This document shows positions 36,195-44,065 of a stretch of 64,000 bases of DNA, piece after piece. The DNA comes from Curtobacterium sp. VKM Ac-1395 (GTDB lineage: Bacteria; Actinomycetota; Actinomycetes; Actinomycetales; Microbacteriaceae). Position 1 is the stretch's first letter, and each line of letters begins with the position of its first letter. The notes under the pieces are model-generated. The model saw only the letters and a list, made by a program, of their open reading frames with translations, was not told where the DNA came from and did no database searches. A program made the translations under genes and the position numbers. The stretch spans positions 124,001-188,000 of the forward strand of contig NZ_JADKRX010000002.1 in the NCBI RefSeq assembly GCF_015350975.1. The letters are read 5' to 3'.

Positions 36195-37064
36195 GTGCAG
36201 GAGATCGCGATCCGAGTCCGGCTGCGAGAGCAGGAACGAGTCGGCCTGGCCGAGTACGAGCGGATCGTGGCGTCGGTCGCCACCGTCGCCGCGCTGACGG
36301 CCTGGCTTCCCACCCCCGATGCCCGACTGGTCGTCCGCGGCCGTGGCGCCGAGCCCGTCCGCCTGGAGACCGTGTCGTACGGCTCCACGTTCGAGATGCT
36401 CGTCGTGCTCGACCAGCGCAGCGCCGCCGTCGAGCGCGCCGCAGCCACCGTCGCCGCACTCATCGAGTCCGTGCGACACGAGCACGTCGAGGACGACGTC
36501 GCCGGCGTCGCGGGCGAGATCGACCGGCTGGACCGCTCGGCACCCCGAGGCCGTTCGGCGGTCGAGCGGTCGCTCCGCACCTTCCTCGAGGGCGCTCGTG
36601 CCGACGTGCTGGCCCGCAAGAGCACCACGCGCCTCCGTGCCGCGCAGGCCCTCGTGCGCCTCGCCGAGGACGCCGCCGAGCTCACCGTGGAGCGGGTCGA
36701 GGACGCGCTCGCGTCCGAGCTGACCGAGCAGCCCGTGGACGTGCTCGAGGACACCGGGTCCGCGGTGGTCGTCGAGCCGGTCGACGGACTCGAGCCGAGC
36801 GAGCCCGTCGTGCCGACCGTCCCAGCCGTGCCGCCCGTGCCCGAGGCGCCCGAGGTGCGCGAGGCACCTGCGGACGAGGCCGGCACCACGACGAAGAAGT
36901 CGTCGAAGAAGCAGGACGACGAGGAGAAGTCGTCGAAGAAGAAGAAGTCCGCCAAGAAGGACGACGACAAGAAGAAGTCGTCGAAGAAGAAGACGGACGA
37001 CAAGAAGAAGAAGAAGTCGTCGAAGAAGCAGGACGACGGCACGAAGAAGAAGTCCAAGAAGTAG
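36195..37064 (+). CDS. unknown protein with a Lys/Ser/Asp repeat tail
   Basis: 289 aa from GTG 36195, with GGAAGG upstream; GTG 36180 is possible. Residues 1-165 or so form a mixed alpha/beta domain (VQEIAIRVRLREQERVGLAEY; RLVVRGRGAEPVRLETVSYGSTFEMLVVL). A Val/Pro/Glu linker follows, then about 70 residues made of KKSSKK, KQDD and KKDDDK units. Such a tail resembles the DNA- or RNA-binding tails of actinobacterial nucleoid proteins. I do not recognise the core domain, so no function is claimed. Confidence 0.7.
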   Translation: MQEIAIRVRLREQERVGLAEYERIVASVATVAALTAWLPTPDARLVVRGRGAEPVRLETVSYGSTFEMLVVLDQRSAAVERAAATVAALIESVRHEHVEDDVAGVAGEIDRLDRSAPRGRSAVERSLRTFLEGARADVLARKSTTRLRAAQALVRLAEDAAELTVERVEDALASELTEQPVDVLEDTGSAVVVEPVDGLEPSEPVVPTVPAVPPVPEAPEVREAPADEAGTTTKKSSKKQDDEEKSSKKKKSAKKDDDKKKSSKKKTDDKKKKKSSKKQDDGTKKKSKK

Positions 37065-37134
37065 TCTGAAGGGTTATACAGGACTGATGTTTCAGTCGTG
37101 TGAACAATCCTTCCGAAGTCGCCGCACGGTGCCA

Positions 37135-37173
37135 GAGTCGGTCACGACCCCCGAACGGGGTCGCGACCGACTC
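37135..37173. promoter_or_regulatory. large hairpin directly before the permease binding site
   Basis: A 17-bp stem with one mismatch (37135-37151 with 37157-37173, 5-nt loop) ends 3 nt before the AGGAG of the permease. It lies 70 nt after the Lys-rich gene, so it is either its terminator or a control element that could hide the permease binding site. Confidence 0.55.
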
Positions 37174-37187
37174 GACAGGAGCACCCC

Positions 37188-38855
37188 GTGGCAACGACGA
37201 GCGCACCGACGCTTCCGGATTCCGGACTCAAGCGGAACGTCGGCTTCATCGGACTGATCTGGGCCTCGACCGGCTCGATCATCGGGTCCGGGTGGCTGTT
37301 CGGGTCGCAGGAGGCCCTGAAGACCGCCGGACCCGCCGCGATCATCTCGTGGCTGATCGGCGGCGTCGCGATCCTCGTGCTCGCGCTGGTGCACGCCGAG
37401 CTCGGGGGCATGTTCCCCATCGCCGGCGGCACCGCCCGGTTCCCGCACATCGCGTTCGGTGGCGTCGCCGGGGCCTCGTTCGGGTGGTTCTCCTGGCTGC
37501 AGTCGGTCACGGTCGCCCCGATCGAGGTCGAGGCGATGATCAAGTACGCGCAGCACTGGCAGTTCGCCCACCCCTGGTTGCACACGACGACCGTGGACGG
37601 CGAGACCCAGCAGCTGCTCACCGGTGGGGGCATCGCGGTGGCGGTGCTGCTCATGGCGGTCGTCACGGTGATCAACCTGCTGAGCGTGAAGATCCTCGCG
37701 AACACGAACTCGGCGGCGACGTGGTGGAAGGTCGCCATCCCCCTGCTGGTCATCATCGTGCTGGCGTTCAGCGGCTTCCACGGCTCGAACTTCACCGCAG
37801 CCGACGGCTTCATGCCGCAGGGCGCGAAGGGCGTCCTCGCGGCGGTGTCCACGTCGGGCATCATCTTCGCGTTCCTCGGCTTCGAGCAGGCGGACCAGCT
37901 CGCCGGCGAGGCGAAGAACCCGAAGCGCGACATCCCCCGCGCCGTCATCGGTTCCGTCGTGATCGGCCTGGTCATCTACCTGCTGCTGCAGGTCGTGTTC
38001 CTCGGCGTCCTGCGCTCGGACGCGATCCAGGGCTCGTGGGCGACGGCGGACTTCACGAAGTACACGGGGCCGTTCGCCGACATCGCGATGGCGGCCGGTC
38101 TGACCTGGCTGGCGGTCGTCATCTTCATCGACGCGATCATCTCGCCGGCGGGCACCGGGCTGATCTACGTCACGGCGACGTCGCGCATCTCCTACGGCCT
38201 CAGCCGCAACGGGTACTTCCCGAAGGCGTTCGAGTGGACGACGAAGGCGGGCGTCCCGTGGGTCGGGCTCATCACGGCGTTCGTCGTCGGGTGCGCGTGC
38301 TTCGCCCCGTTCCCGTCGTGGCAGGGCCTCGTCAGCCTCATCACGAGTGCGTCGGTGCTCATGTACGCCGGTGCCCCGCTCGCCCTCGGCGCGTTCCGGA
38401 AGCGCATCCCCGAGGTGGAGCGCCCGTACCGGATGCCCGCGGCCGCGGTGCTCTCGCCGCTGGCGTTCGTCGTCGCGAACCTCATCATCCTGTGGACGGG
38501 GTGGGACACCGACTGGAAGCTCGGTGTCGCCATCCTGATCGGCGCCGTCGTGATCATCGCGAACAACGTGTTCCGCGGCCAGACCAGCGTCCGGCCGCGG
38601 TGGGACTGGAAGGCGGCGCAGTGGCTGCTGCCCTACCTGGTCGGCATGGGGCTCATCGTGTTCCTGAGCGACTTCGGGCCGCTCACGCACCCGGTGTTCC
38701 CGCTCTGGATCGACATCGTCGTGGTCGCCGTGTTCTCGGTCATCGTCTACTACTGGGCGATCAACTCGGCGTCCCCGCGGGAGGAGATCCTGCGCACGGC
38801 CGACGACGTCCGCGAGGTCGAGGAGTCCGCCGTCGTCGAACCCGTCCGTCACTGA
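37188..38855 (+). CDS. APC-family amino acid permease
   Basis: 555 aa. GTG 37188 follows AGGAG at 37177-37181. Twelve or so membrane segments. The first helix carries the APC substrate-loop pattern (LIWASTGSIIGSGWLFGS), then GGTARFPHIAFG and FAFLGFEQADQLAGEAKNPKRDIPRAV, a conserved APC cytoplasmic loop. The substrate is unknown; an amino acid or amine is typical. It has an unusually long polar loop after segment 4 (YAQHWQFAHPWLHTTTVDGETQQL). Confidence 0.9.
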   Translation: MATTSAPTLPDSGLKRNVGFIGLIWASTGSIIGSGWLFGSQEALKTAGPAAIISWLIGGVAILVLALVHAELGGMFPIAGGTARFPHIAFGGVAGASFGWFSWLQSVTVAPIEVEAMIKYAQHWQFAHPWLHTTTVDGETQQLLTGGGIAVAVLLMAVVTVINLLSVKILANTNSAATWWKVAIPLLVIIVLAFSGFHGSNFTAADGFMPQGAKGVLAAVSTSGIIFAFLGFEQADQLAGEAKNPKRDIPRAVIGSVVIGLVIYLLLQVVFLGVLRSDAIQGSWATADFTKYTGPFADIAMAAGLTWLAVVIFIDAIISPAGTGLIYVTATSRISYGLSRNGYFPKAFEWTTKAGVPWVGLITAFVVGCACFAPFPSWQGLVSLITSASVLMYAGAPLALGAFRKRIPEVERPYRMPAAAVLSPLAFVVANLIILWTGWDTDWKLGVAILIGAVVIIANNVFRGQTSVRPRWDWKAAQWLLPYLVGMGLIVFLSDFGPLTHPVFPLWIDIVVVAVFSVIVYYWAINSASPREEILRTADDVREVEESAVVEPVRH

Positions 38856-38928
38856 CGCGCCGACGCAGCAACACGCAGCCAGACGCGCAGCAAGTGGCCT
38901 AGCTGCAAGCGGCCTGGCTGCGAGCGGC

Positions 38929-40233
38929 CTAGAAGTCGAACAGGTTCGCCCGCAGCCCGCCCGAGCCGTACTCGCGCCGGAGCAGCCCCCGCTGCCGCAG
39001 CACCGGAACCAGGTCCCCGAACATCCGGTACACCTGCGCCGGGTGCAGGTCGCCCGAGAAGATGATCCCGTCGTTGTCCGCGTCCGCGCCGAGCTCCTCG
39101 ATGAAGTCCGCGAACTCGCCAGCGGTGCCCACGAACCCGGAGCGTGAGGACACCCGCCCCTTCCTGGCCTTCCTCGTCAGGAGCTCCCGCAGCGGTGCGT
39201 CCGGCGTGTCCCCGAGCAAACCGCGGATCGTGCCCGCGGAGACGTGGTCCCCGAAGGTGCCGGCGGGGACGGGCGCGTCGAGGTCGAGCGCGAGTAGATC
39301 GGTCTCCGAGTCGCTCGACCACGCGATCACCGCGGTGCGGAGGTCGTCGTCGGAGGGGTGCCTCGATGCCGAGACGATCCGGTCCGCCTCGTCCGTCGAG
39401 ACGGTGATCTCGGGCTTGAGGACGAACAGGATCCGCAGGTCGTCGGCCGTCCGACCGGCGTCGAGGGCGGCGGCGACGACACGAGCGCGGTAGTCCCGCA
39501 CCGCCGCCGCCGACAGCGGTGCCAGTGCGAGCTGCACGTCCGAGTGCGTGCCGGCGAACCCCAGGCCACGTCCGGACCCGCCGGGGGAGACGACGACCGG
39601 GTCGGTCTCGAGCGGCAGCGCGTTCAGCGGGCCGTCCGCCGTGAAGTACGCGCCCTCGTGGTGGAACGCGTCGAGGGCGTCGCCGTCGGCGAAACTCCAG
39701 TCCTGGCTGTTGCCGATGTACGCGTCACCCCACGAGTGCCAGAGGCGCCGCAGCAGGGTGATCCACTCCTCGGCCCGGTCGTAGGCCTGGTCGTGGGGAA
39801 GCGGCGGCAGCCCCGCGTGCCTGGCGCTGCCGACGTCCGTCACGACGTTGATGCCGAAGCGCTCCGACGACAGGTGCGCGAGCGTGGCGAACTGCCGTGC
39901 GGCCAGGTACGGCGGGGTGATCCCCGCGTTCACGGTCGGTGCGATCCCGATGTGCGAGGTCGCGGCGAACAGGTACGGCGCGAGCAGGAGCGGGTCGTGC
40001 TTCGGACCGCCGTACGCCTGGCGGATCCGCAGGTCGAGGGTCGAGGGGTTGCCGAGGGAGATCGCGTCCTCGGCGATGACCAGGTCCATCCCCGCCTGCT
40101 CCAGCGCGCGCACGGACTGCTGGTACAGGTCCGGCTTGGTCCAGTCGTGACCCCAGTCCCAGTCGGACCGCCCCCACGCCTGCGGGCCGAACCCGCGTGA
40201 GAAGAAGTACCCGAAGTGCTGCAGGTCGGCCAT
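38929..40233 (-). CDS. LLM-class flavin-dependent monooxygenase (NtaA/SnaA/DszA-like)
   Basis: 434 aa. TIM-barrel bacterial-luciferase-like enzyme. The N-terminus MADLQHFGYFFSRGFGPQAW, EDAISLGNP, GIAPTVNAGITPPYLAARQFATLAHLSSERFGINVVTD and VVVSPGGSGRGLGFAG match the FMN-dependent desulfonation/oxidation group. The gene starts 2 bp after the stop of the sulfhydrylase gene on the same strand. Together they suggest liberation of sulfite from an organosulfur compound and its capture in homocysteine; the exact substrate is inferred at best. Confidence 0.88.
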   Translation of the reverse strand: MADLQHFGYFFSRGFGPQAWGRSDWDWGHDWTKPDLYQQSVRALEQAGMDLVIAEDAISLGNPSTLDLRIRQAYGGPKHDPLLLAPYLFAATSHIGIAPTVNAGITPPYLAARQFATLAHLSSERFGINVVTDVGSARHAGLPPLPHDQAYDRAEEWITLLRRLWHSWGDAYIGNSQDWSFADGDALDAFHHEGAYFTADGPLNALPLETDPVVVSPGGSGRGLGFAGTHSDVQLALAPLSAAAVRDYRARVVAAALDAGRTADDLRILFVLKPEITVSTDEADRIVSASRHPSDDDLRTAVIAWSSDSETDLLALDLDAPVPAGTFGDHVSAGTIRGLLGDTPDAPLRELLTRKARKGRVSSRSGFVGTAGEFADFIEELGADADNDGIIFSGDLHPAQVYRMFGDLVPVLRQRGLLRREYGSGGLRANLFDF

Positions 40234-40235
40234 CG

Positions 40236-41630
40236 TCAGATCTCCTCGGCGATCACGTGCTGTGCCGGGACGGTGTGTCCCAGGACGGCGAGCTCCGTGG
40301 CGGGCGCGGTCCGGGCCTCCTGGCCGTCCCTGCTGCCACCGCGCACCGCGGCGAGCCCGCGCTCCAGGTCGCGGAGCAGGTCCGCGACGTCCTCGATGCC
40401 GACGGACAGTCGGACCAGGCCGTCGCCGATGCCCTGTTCGGCACGCTCCTCGGGCGTCCGCCCGGCGTGTGTCGTCGTGGCCGGGTGCAGGATCAGCGAC
40501 CGCACGTCACCCAGGTGGGTCATCCGGCTGAACAGCTGCACCGCGTCGATGAACGCGCGCGCGGCCGGCTCGCCGCCGGCGAGCGTGAAGGCGAACACGG
40601 AGCCGGCTCCCCGGGGCAGGTACCGCTCCGCAAGGTCGTGGTACGGACTGGAGGCCAGACCCGCGTGGTCGACGCTCGTCACCTCCGGCTGCTGGTCCAG
40701 CCACTCCGCGATCGCGAGCGCGTTCGCGCTGTGGCGCTCGATCCGCAGGCTCAGGGTCTCGATGCCCTGGCGGAGCAGGAAGGCGTTGAACGGCGAGGGC
40801 GTCGGGCCGATCCGGGAGCTGATGACGTCGCGCGCATAGACGACCCAGGCGCGGGTGCCGTACCGCTCGACGTAGCTCTGGCCGCCGAGGGACCGCTCCG
40901 GGCTCGTCAGGTGCGTCCAGCGTTCCGGGGAGGCGGACCAGTCGAACGTGCCGCCGTCGACGACCACGCCGCCGAGGCCCGAGCCGTGTCCGCTGAGGAA
41001 CTTCGACGCCGAGTGCACGACGATGTCCGCGCCGTGCTCCACCGGACGCACGAGGTACGGCGTCGCCAGGGTGTTGTCGACGACGAGGGGGACGCCCGCC
41101 CGGTGCGCGGTGTCGGCGACCCCGGCGATGTCGAGCACGTCGTTCTTCGGGTTCGGGATGGTCTCCGCGAAGAACGCCTTCGTGTTCCGCCGGACGGCGG
41201 CGGCCCACGCGTCGAGGTCCCGGGCGTCGCCGACGAAGTCCACCTCGATGCCGAGCCGCCCGAGGTTCTGGGTCAGGAGCCCGCGGGTGCCCTCGTAGAT
41301 GCTCCTGGCGCTGACCACGTGGTCGCCCGCCTGCAGCAGCCCGAGGAACGCCACGGTCGCCGCAGCCTGACCGCTGCTGACGAGGATCGCCTCCGCGCCG
41401 CGTTCGAGCAGGGCCACCCGGCGTTCGACGTCGGCGTTCGTGGGGTTGCCGAGGCGCGTGTACGTGTAGCCGTCGTCGGTGCCGGCGAAGCGGTCGCGGG
41501 CCTGGTCGAAGTCGTCGAAGAGGAAGCCCGAGGACATCTGGATCGCGGGAACCCGGGCGCCGTGGCCGGCGTCGGGCACGAACCCGCCGTGGACCTGCTC
41601 GGTCGCGAAACCGTGGTCGTCGTTGGACAT
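40236..41630 (-). CDS. O-acetylhomoserine sulfhydrylase / trans-sulfuration PLP enzyme
   Basis: 464 aa from ATG 41630, with GGAGG 6 nt upstream. PLP fold type I: YTRLGNPTNADVERRVALLERG, SSGQAAATVAFLGLLQAGDHVV, VVDNTLATPYLVRPVEHGADIVVHSASKFLSGHG (PLP lysine in SASK) and the C-terminal RLSVGIEDVADLLRDLERGL. The length and the long insertion near FDWSASPERW fit O-acetylhomoserine aminocarboxypropyltransferases better than cystathionine gamma-synthase. It heads the operon with the monooxygenase. An extra C-terminal tail of about 35 residues is seen. Confidence 0.9.
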   Translation of the reverse strand: MSNDDHGFATEQVHGGFVPDAGHGARVPAIQMSSGFLFDDFDQARDRFAGTDDGYTYTRLGNPTNADVERRVALLERGAEAILVSSGQAAATVAFLGLLQAGDHVVSARSIYEGTRGLLTQNLGRLGIEVDFVGDARDLDAWAAAVRRNTKAFFAETIPNPKNDVLDIAGVADTAHRAGVPLVVDNTLATPYLVRPVEHGADIVVHSASKFLSGHGSGLGGVVVDGGTFDWSASPERWTHLTSPERSLGGQSYVERYGTRAWVVYARDVISSRIGPTPSPFNAFLLRQGIETLSLRIERHSANALAIAEWLDQQPEVTSVDHAGLASSPYHDLAERYLPRGAGSVFAFTLAGGEPAARAFIDAVQLFSRMTHLGDVRSLILHPATTTHAGRTPEERAEQGIGDGLVRLSVGIEDVADLLRDLERGLAAVRGGSRDGQEARTAPATELAVLGHTVPAQHVIAEEI

Positions 41631-41717
41631 GGGCACCTCCGGGACGTGGTGTCCGTACTCTCGCAGGCCGCGCTCCGTGGACAGCCCAATGCGGCGTCCG
41701 GTTACGTCACGCCGCCG

Positions 41718-41723
41718 TACGAT
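41718..41723 (+). promoter_or_regulatory. -10 box for leaderless kinase gene
   Basis: TACGAT ends 7 nt before GTG 41731; no binding site between. Confidence 0.55.
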
Positions 41724-41730
41724 TGCCCGC

Positions 41731-42321
41731 GTGATCCCGGACTCCGCGCTCGTCAGCAGGATCGAGTCGATGGCGCAGGACGCCGAGCGGCCTGTCGTTG
41801 TCGGGGTCTCCGGGTTCTGCGGGTCCGGCAAGTCGACGCTCGCCCGTGCCCTCGTCGACGCCGTCCCGGGGAGCGTCCGGATGCGCGGCGACGACTTCCT
41901 CGACCCGGCGCGGTCCCACCACCGGTCGTCCGACTGGGACGGCGTCGAGCGGGTCCGGCTCCGCGACACCGTCCTCCGGCCCTTCCGTTCCGGCACCGGT
42001 GGCATCTTCCAGCGGTTCGACTGGTCCACGCGGGCCCTCGGCGAACCGGAACCGGTGCCGGTGGGGCGCGTGCTGGTGGTCGACCTGATCGGGTTGTTCC
42101 ACCCCGAGGTGCTCGACGACCTCGACCTGACGGTGTGGTGCGACGTCGACCTCGACACCGCCGTCGCCCGGGGACTGGCCCGCGACCGGGCGCTCGGGCG
42201 GTCCCACGAGCGGCTGTGGCACGACGTGTGGGTGCCGAACGAGCGGGACTTCGCCGAGCGGTTCGCGCCGCGGTCGATGGCGCAGGTGCTCGTGCAGAGC
42301 GGCGGTCAGCCCGCGGACTGA
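41731..42321 (+). CDS. uridine kinase-like P-loop kinase
   Basis: 196 aa. Walker A GVSGFCGSGKST (28-39). RMRGDDFLDPARSHHRSSDWDGVERVRL matches the DDF...DWD pattern of uridine/pantothenate-kinase-like P-loop enzymes. A Walker-B-like strand (VLVVDLIGLFH), VWCDVDLDTAVARGLARDRALG (lid arginines) and WVPNERDFAERFAPR follow. It probably phosphorylates a small nucleoside or metabolite; the substrate is unknown. It is divergent from the sulfhydrylase and has its own apparent leaderless start. Confidence 0.82.
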   Translation: MIPDSALVSRIESMAQDAERPVVVGVSGFCGSGKSTLARALVDAVPGSVRMRGDDFLDPARSHHRSSDWDGVERVRLRDTVLRPFRSGTGGIFQRFDWSTRALGEPEPVPVGRVLVVDLIGLFHPEVLDDLDLTVWCDVDLDTAVARGLARDRALGRSHERLWHDVWVPNERDFAERFAPRSMAQVLVQSGGQPAD

Positions 42322-42477
42322 TCGACGACGCCGGGGATGAGCGTCGTGCCCACGAAGTCGTCCCGCATCGTGTCGACGCCCCACTGCGGGCGGGCGGGCG
42401 TCGTCGACGAAGGCCTGACGGTCGCGGCGCTTGCCGTCGGTGTCGAGGTGCATCTGCGTGTCGCGGTCCTGCTTCAT
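42306..42477 (-). pseudogene. small gene broken by a 4-bp repeat expansion
   Basis: On the minus strand ATG 42477 opens MKQDRDTQMHLDTDGKRRDR and continues to VDDAR with perfect G/C third positions. The frame then loses coding character. A second frame resumes as QWGVDTMRDDFVGTTLIPGV and ends VDQSAG-stop at 42306. The switch lies in three CCCG units (42386-42400). Removing one unit joins the two frames as DDARPQWGVD, giving about 55 aa. It is therefore a frameshifted small gene or one that switches by slippage. The product is unknown. It overlaps the kinase 3' end by 16 bp. Confidence 0.6.
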
Positions 42478-42517
42478 GGCCGACGCCGACACTGACGACG
42501 ACGTCCGTTTCCGGCAA

Positions 42518-42565
42518 TGACGGATCCGGTCGGGGATCCTCGGAGGTCGCGGACCGGATCCGTCA
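42518..42565. terminator. hairpin in the kinase-Nudix gap
   Basis: A perfect 14-bp stem (42518-42531 with 42552-42565) and 20-nt loop, with no T-run. It lies 72 bp beyond the Nudix stop and could end the Nudix transcript. Confidence 0.55.
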
Positions 42566-42636
42566 CGTCCCGGGACGAAGCGGTGCTTCCGCCGGTCAGG
42601 ACCTGGCCGTGTCAGGAAGGAAGGCAGGACGCGGCT

Positions 42637-43182
42637 TCAGATGCGAGCGCGGAACGCCACGAGGACACCGGCGAGGCGGTCGGCGAAGCCCGGGGGCAGC
42701 GACGCGGGCAGGGCGTCGACGGGGAACCAGCCGACGTCGTCGCTCTCGTCGCTCACGCTCGTGGCGACGTCGGGCCGGGCGATCGCGACGAAGCCGACGT
42801 CCCAGTGCGCGGCGCAGGCGAAGCCCCCGTGCAGGTCGTGTCGGTCGAGGTCGACGATCCGCGGCGTCGCCAGGTCGAGGTCGGGGACACCGGACTCCTC
42901 GCGGGCCTCGCGACGAGCGGCGTCGGCGAGCGACACGTCACCGTGCTCGAGGTGTCCGCCGAACTGCACCCAGAACCGGCCCTTGCGGTGCAGGCAGAGC
43001 AGGACGTGGGACAGGTCGGGCGACAGCACGAAGCAGGACGCGGTGAGGTGCTCGGAGCCACCCTCGCGCCACAGTGCGGCGTCGCCGTGGGACGTGACGA
43101 AGGCGGTGAACGCGTCGCGGTCGGCGCCGGGCGGAGCGGTGCGGAGTTCCGTGAGGGCGTCGGGCGCGTGCATGGGGTCCAT
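42637..43182 (-). CDS. Nudix hydrolase
   Basis: 181 aa from ATG 43182 (MDPMHAPDALTEL); a second ATG three codons later is possible. Nudix box GHLEHGDVSLADAARREAREESGV: the pattern G-x5-E-x7-RE-U-x-EE-x-G-U is complete except that the first Glu is Asp. HRKGRFWVQFGGHLE and DLHGGFACAAHWDVGF lie around it. It hydrolyses a nucleoside-diphosphate-linked substrate, not identified. The metal-binding REARE-E part is intact, so activity is likely. Confidence 0.85.
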   Translation of the reverse strand: MDPMHAPDALTELRTAPPGADRDAFTAFVTSHGDAALWREGGSEHLTASCFVLSPDLSHVLLCLHRKGRFWVQFGGHLEHGDVSLADAARREAREESGVPDLDLATPRIVDLDRHDLHGGFACAAHWDVGFVAIARPDVATSVSDESDDVGWFPVDALPASLPPGFADRLAGVLVAFRARI

Positions 43183-43223
43183 CGTGGCAGGGTCTGCGCG
43201 CTGCTCGCGGACGCACGCCTGCG

Positions 43224-43931
43224 TCACACCAGGCTGCGGACGCCCGTCGCGACCGTGTCCCACACGGCGAGCAGCGGGTCGCGGGCGAGCCACACCGCGA
43301 CGCCGTTGACGAGCACGAACAGGACGAACCACACCGCGGCGGGCAGCCGCATCTCGGCGGCGGCGATGTGGAAGTCCGTCTGCACGCGAGCCCCGGTCCC
43401 GAGCCACCGGGCGACCTGCACGACCGACCGCAGCCCGTCCACGACGAACAGGGCGCCGACGCCCGCGACGACGAGCACCGTGGCTTCCGACGGCCGGAGC
43501 GCCACCCAGAGCGCGAGCGCGTCGAAGCCGACGACGACGAGCAGCCCGAACCAGTTCCGGACGAAGACCAGGGCGACGAGGCCGATGACCCCGAGCACCA
43601 CGACGGGGAGCCACCTGGACCCGTGCAGCACCCCGGTCACGAGCAGCGTGCCGGCCCAGAGCGGTGCGCTGTAGCCGGCGTACAGGTTGAGCACGCGGAC
43701 GAGCCACCGGATGCTGCCGGGGACACCGCCGAGCTGGACCCAGGCCTCGCCGGAGCCGTCCGGGCGCAGGTCGATGCGGCGGATCCGTCCGCCGAAGGGC
43801 ACCACGACGACGCAGTGGCCGACCTCGTGCGCGATCGTCGCGGCGATCCGTGCCACCCGCCCGACGACGGGGACGAACGGGAGCACGGCGCCGACGAGGA
43901 TCGCGACGGGGACCAGGGAGGCGGAGGACAT
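43224..43931 (-). CDS. M50-like membrane metalloprotease
   Basis: 235 aa, about six membrane segments. The zinc motif HEVGH lies in AATIAHEVGHCVVVVPFGGRI near residue 35. GEAWVQLGGVPGSIRWLVRVLNLYAGYSAPLW follows as in M50B-like proteins. A clear second zinc ligand (NxxPxxxxD) is not seen, so activity is uncertain. It may process a membrane-bound signal protein, or act as a housekeeping membrane protease. A Nudix gene follows 41 bp later. Confidence 0.8.
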   Translation of the reverse strand: MSSASLVPVAILVGAVLPFVPVVGRVARIAATIAHEVGHCVVVVPFGGRIRRIDLRPDGSGEAWVQLGGVPGSIRWLVRVLNLYAGYSAPLWAGTLLVTGVLHGSRWLPVVVLGVIGLVALVFVRNWFGLLVVVGFDALALWVALRPSEATVLVVAGVGALFVVDGLRSVVQVARWLGTGARVQTDFHIAAAEMRLPAAVWFVLFVLVNGVAVWLARDPLLAVWDTVATGVRSLV

Positions 43932-43955
43932 CGTCCGCCACCCTGGCAGATCGGC

Positions 43956-44051
43956 CTAGGAGTGCACCGAGGGGAGCAGCACGACGGCGAGCAGCGTCGC
44001 GGGGACGGCCACCGAGGTGAGGATGACGAGGAACATCGTCAAGCGGTTCAT
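43956..44051 (-). CDS. 31-residue single-pass membrane peptide behind glmS
   Basis: 31 aa: MNRLTMFLVILTSVAVPATL, then LAVVLLPSVHS. ATG 44051 is preceded by AGGGAG at the right distance. The whole peptide is one hydrophobic helix with a basic start, i.e. a small membrane protein. The glmS stop lies 14 nt upstream, so they probably share a transcript. I do not know a family. Too short for most automated callers. Confidence 0.65.
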   Translation of the reverse strand: MNRLTMFLVILTSVAVPATLLAVVLLPSVHS

Positions 44052-44065
44052 GCGGGTCTCCCTGG

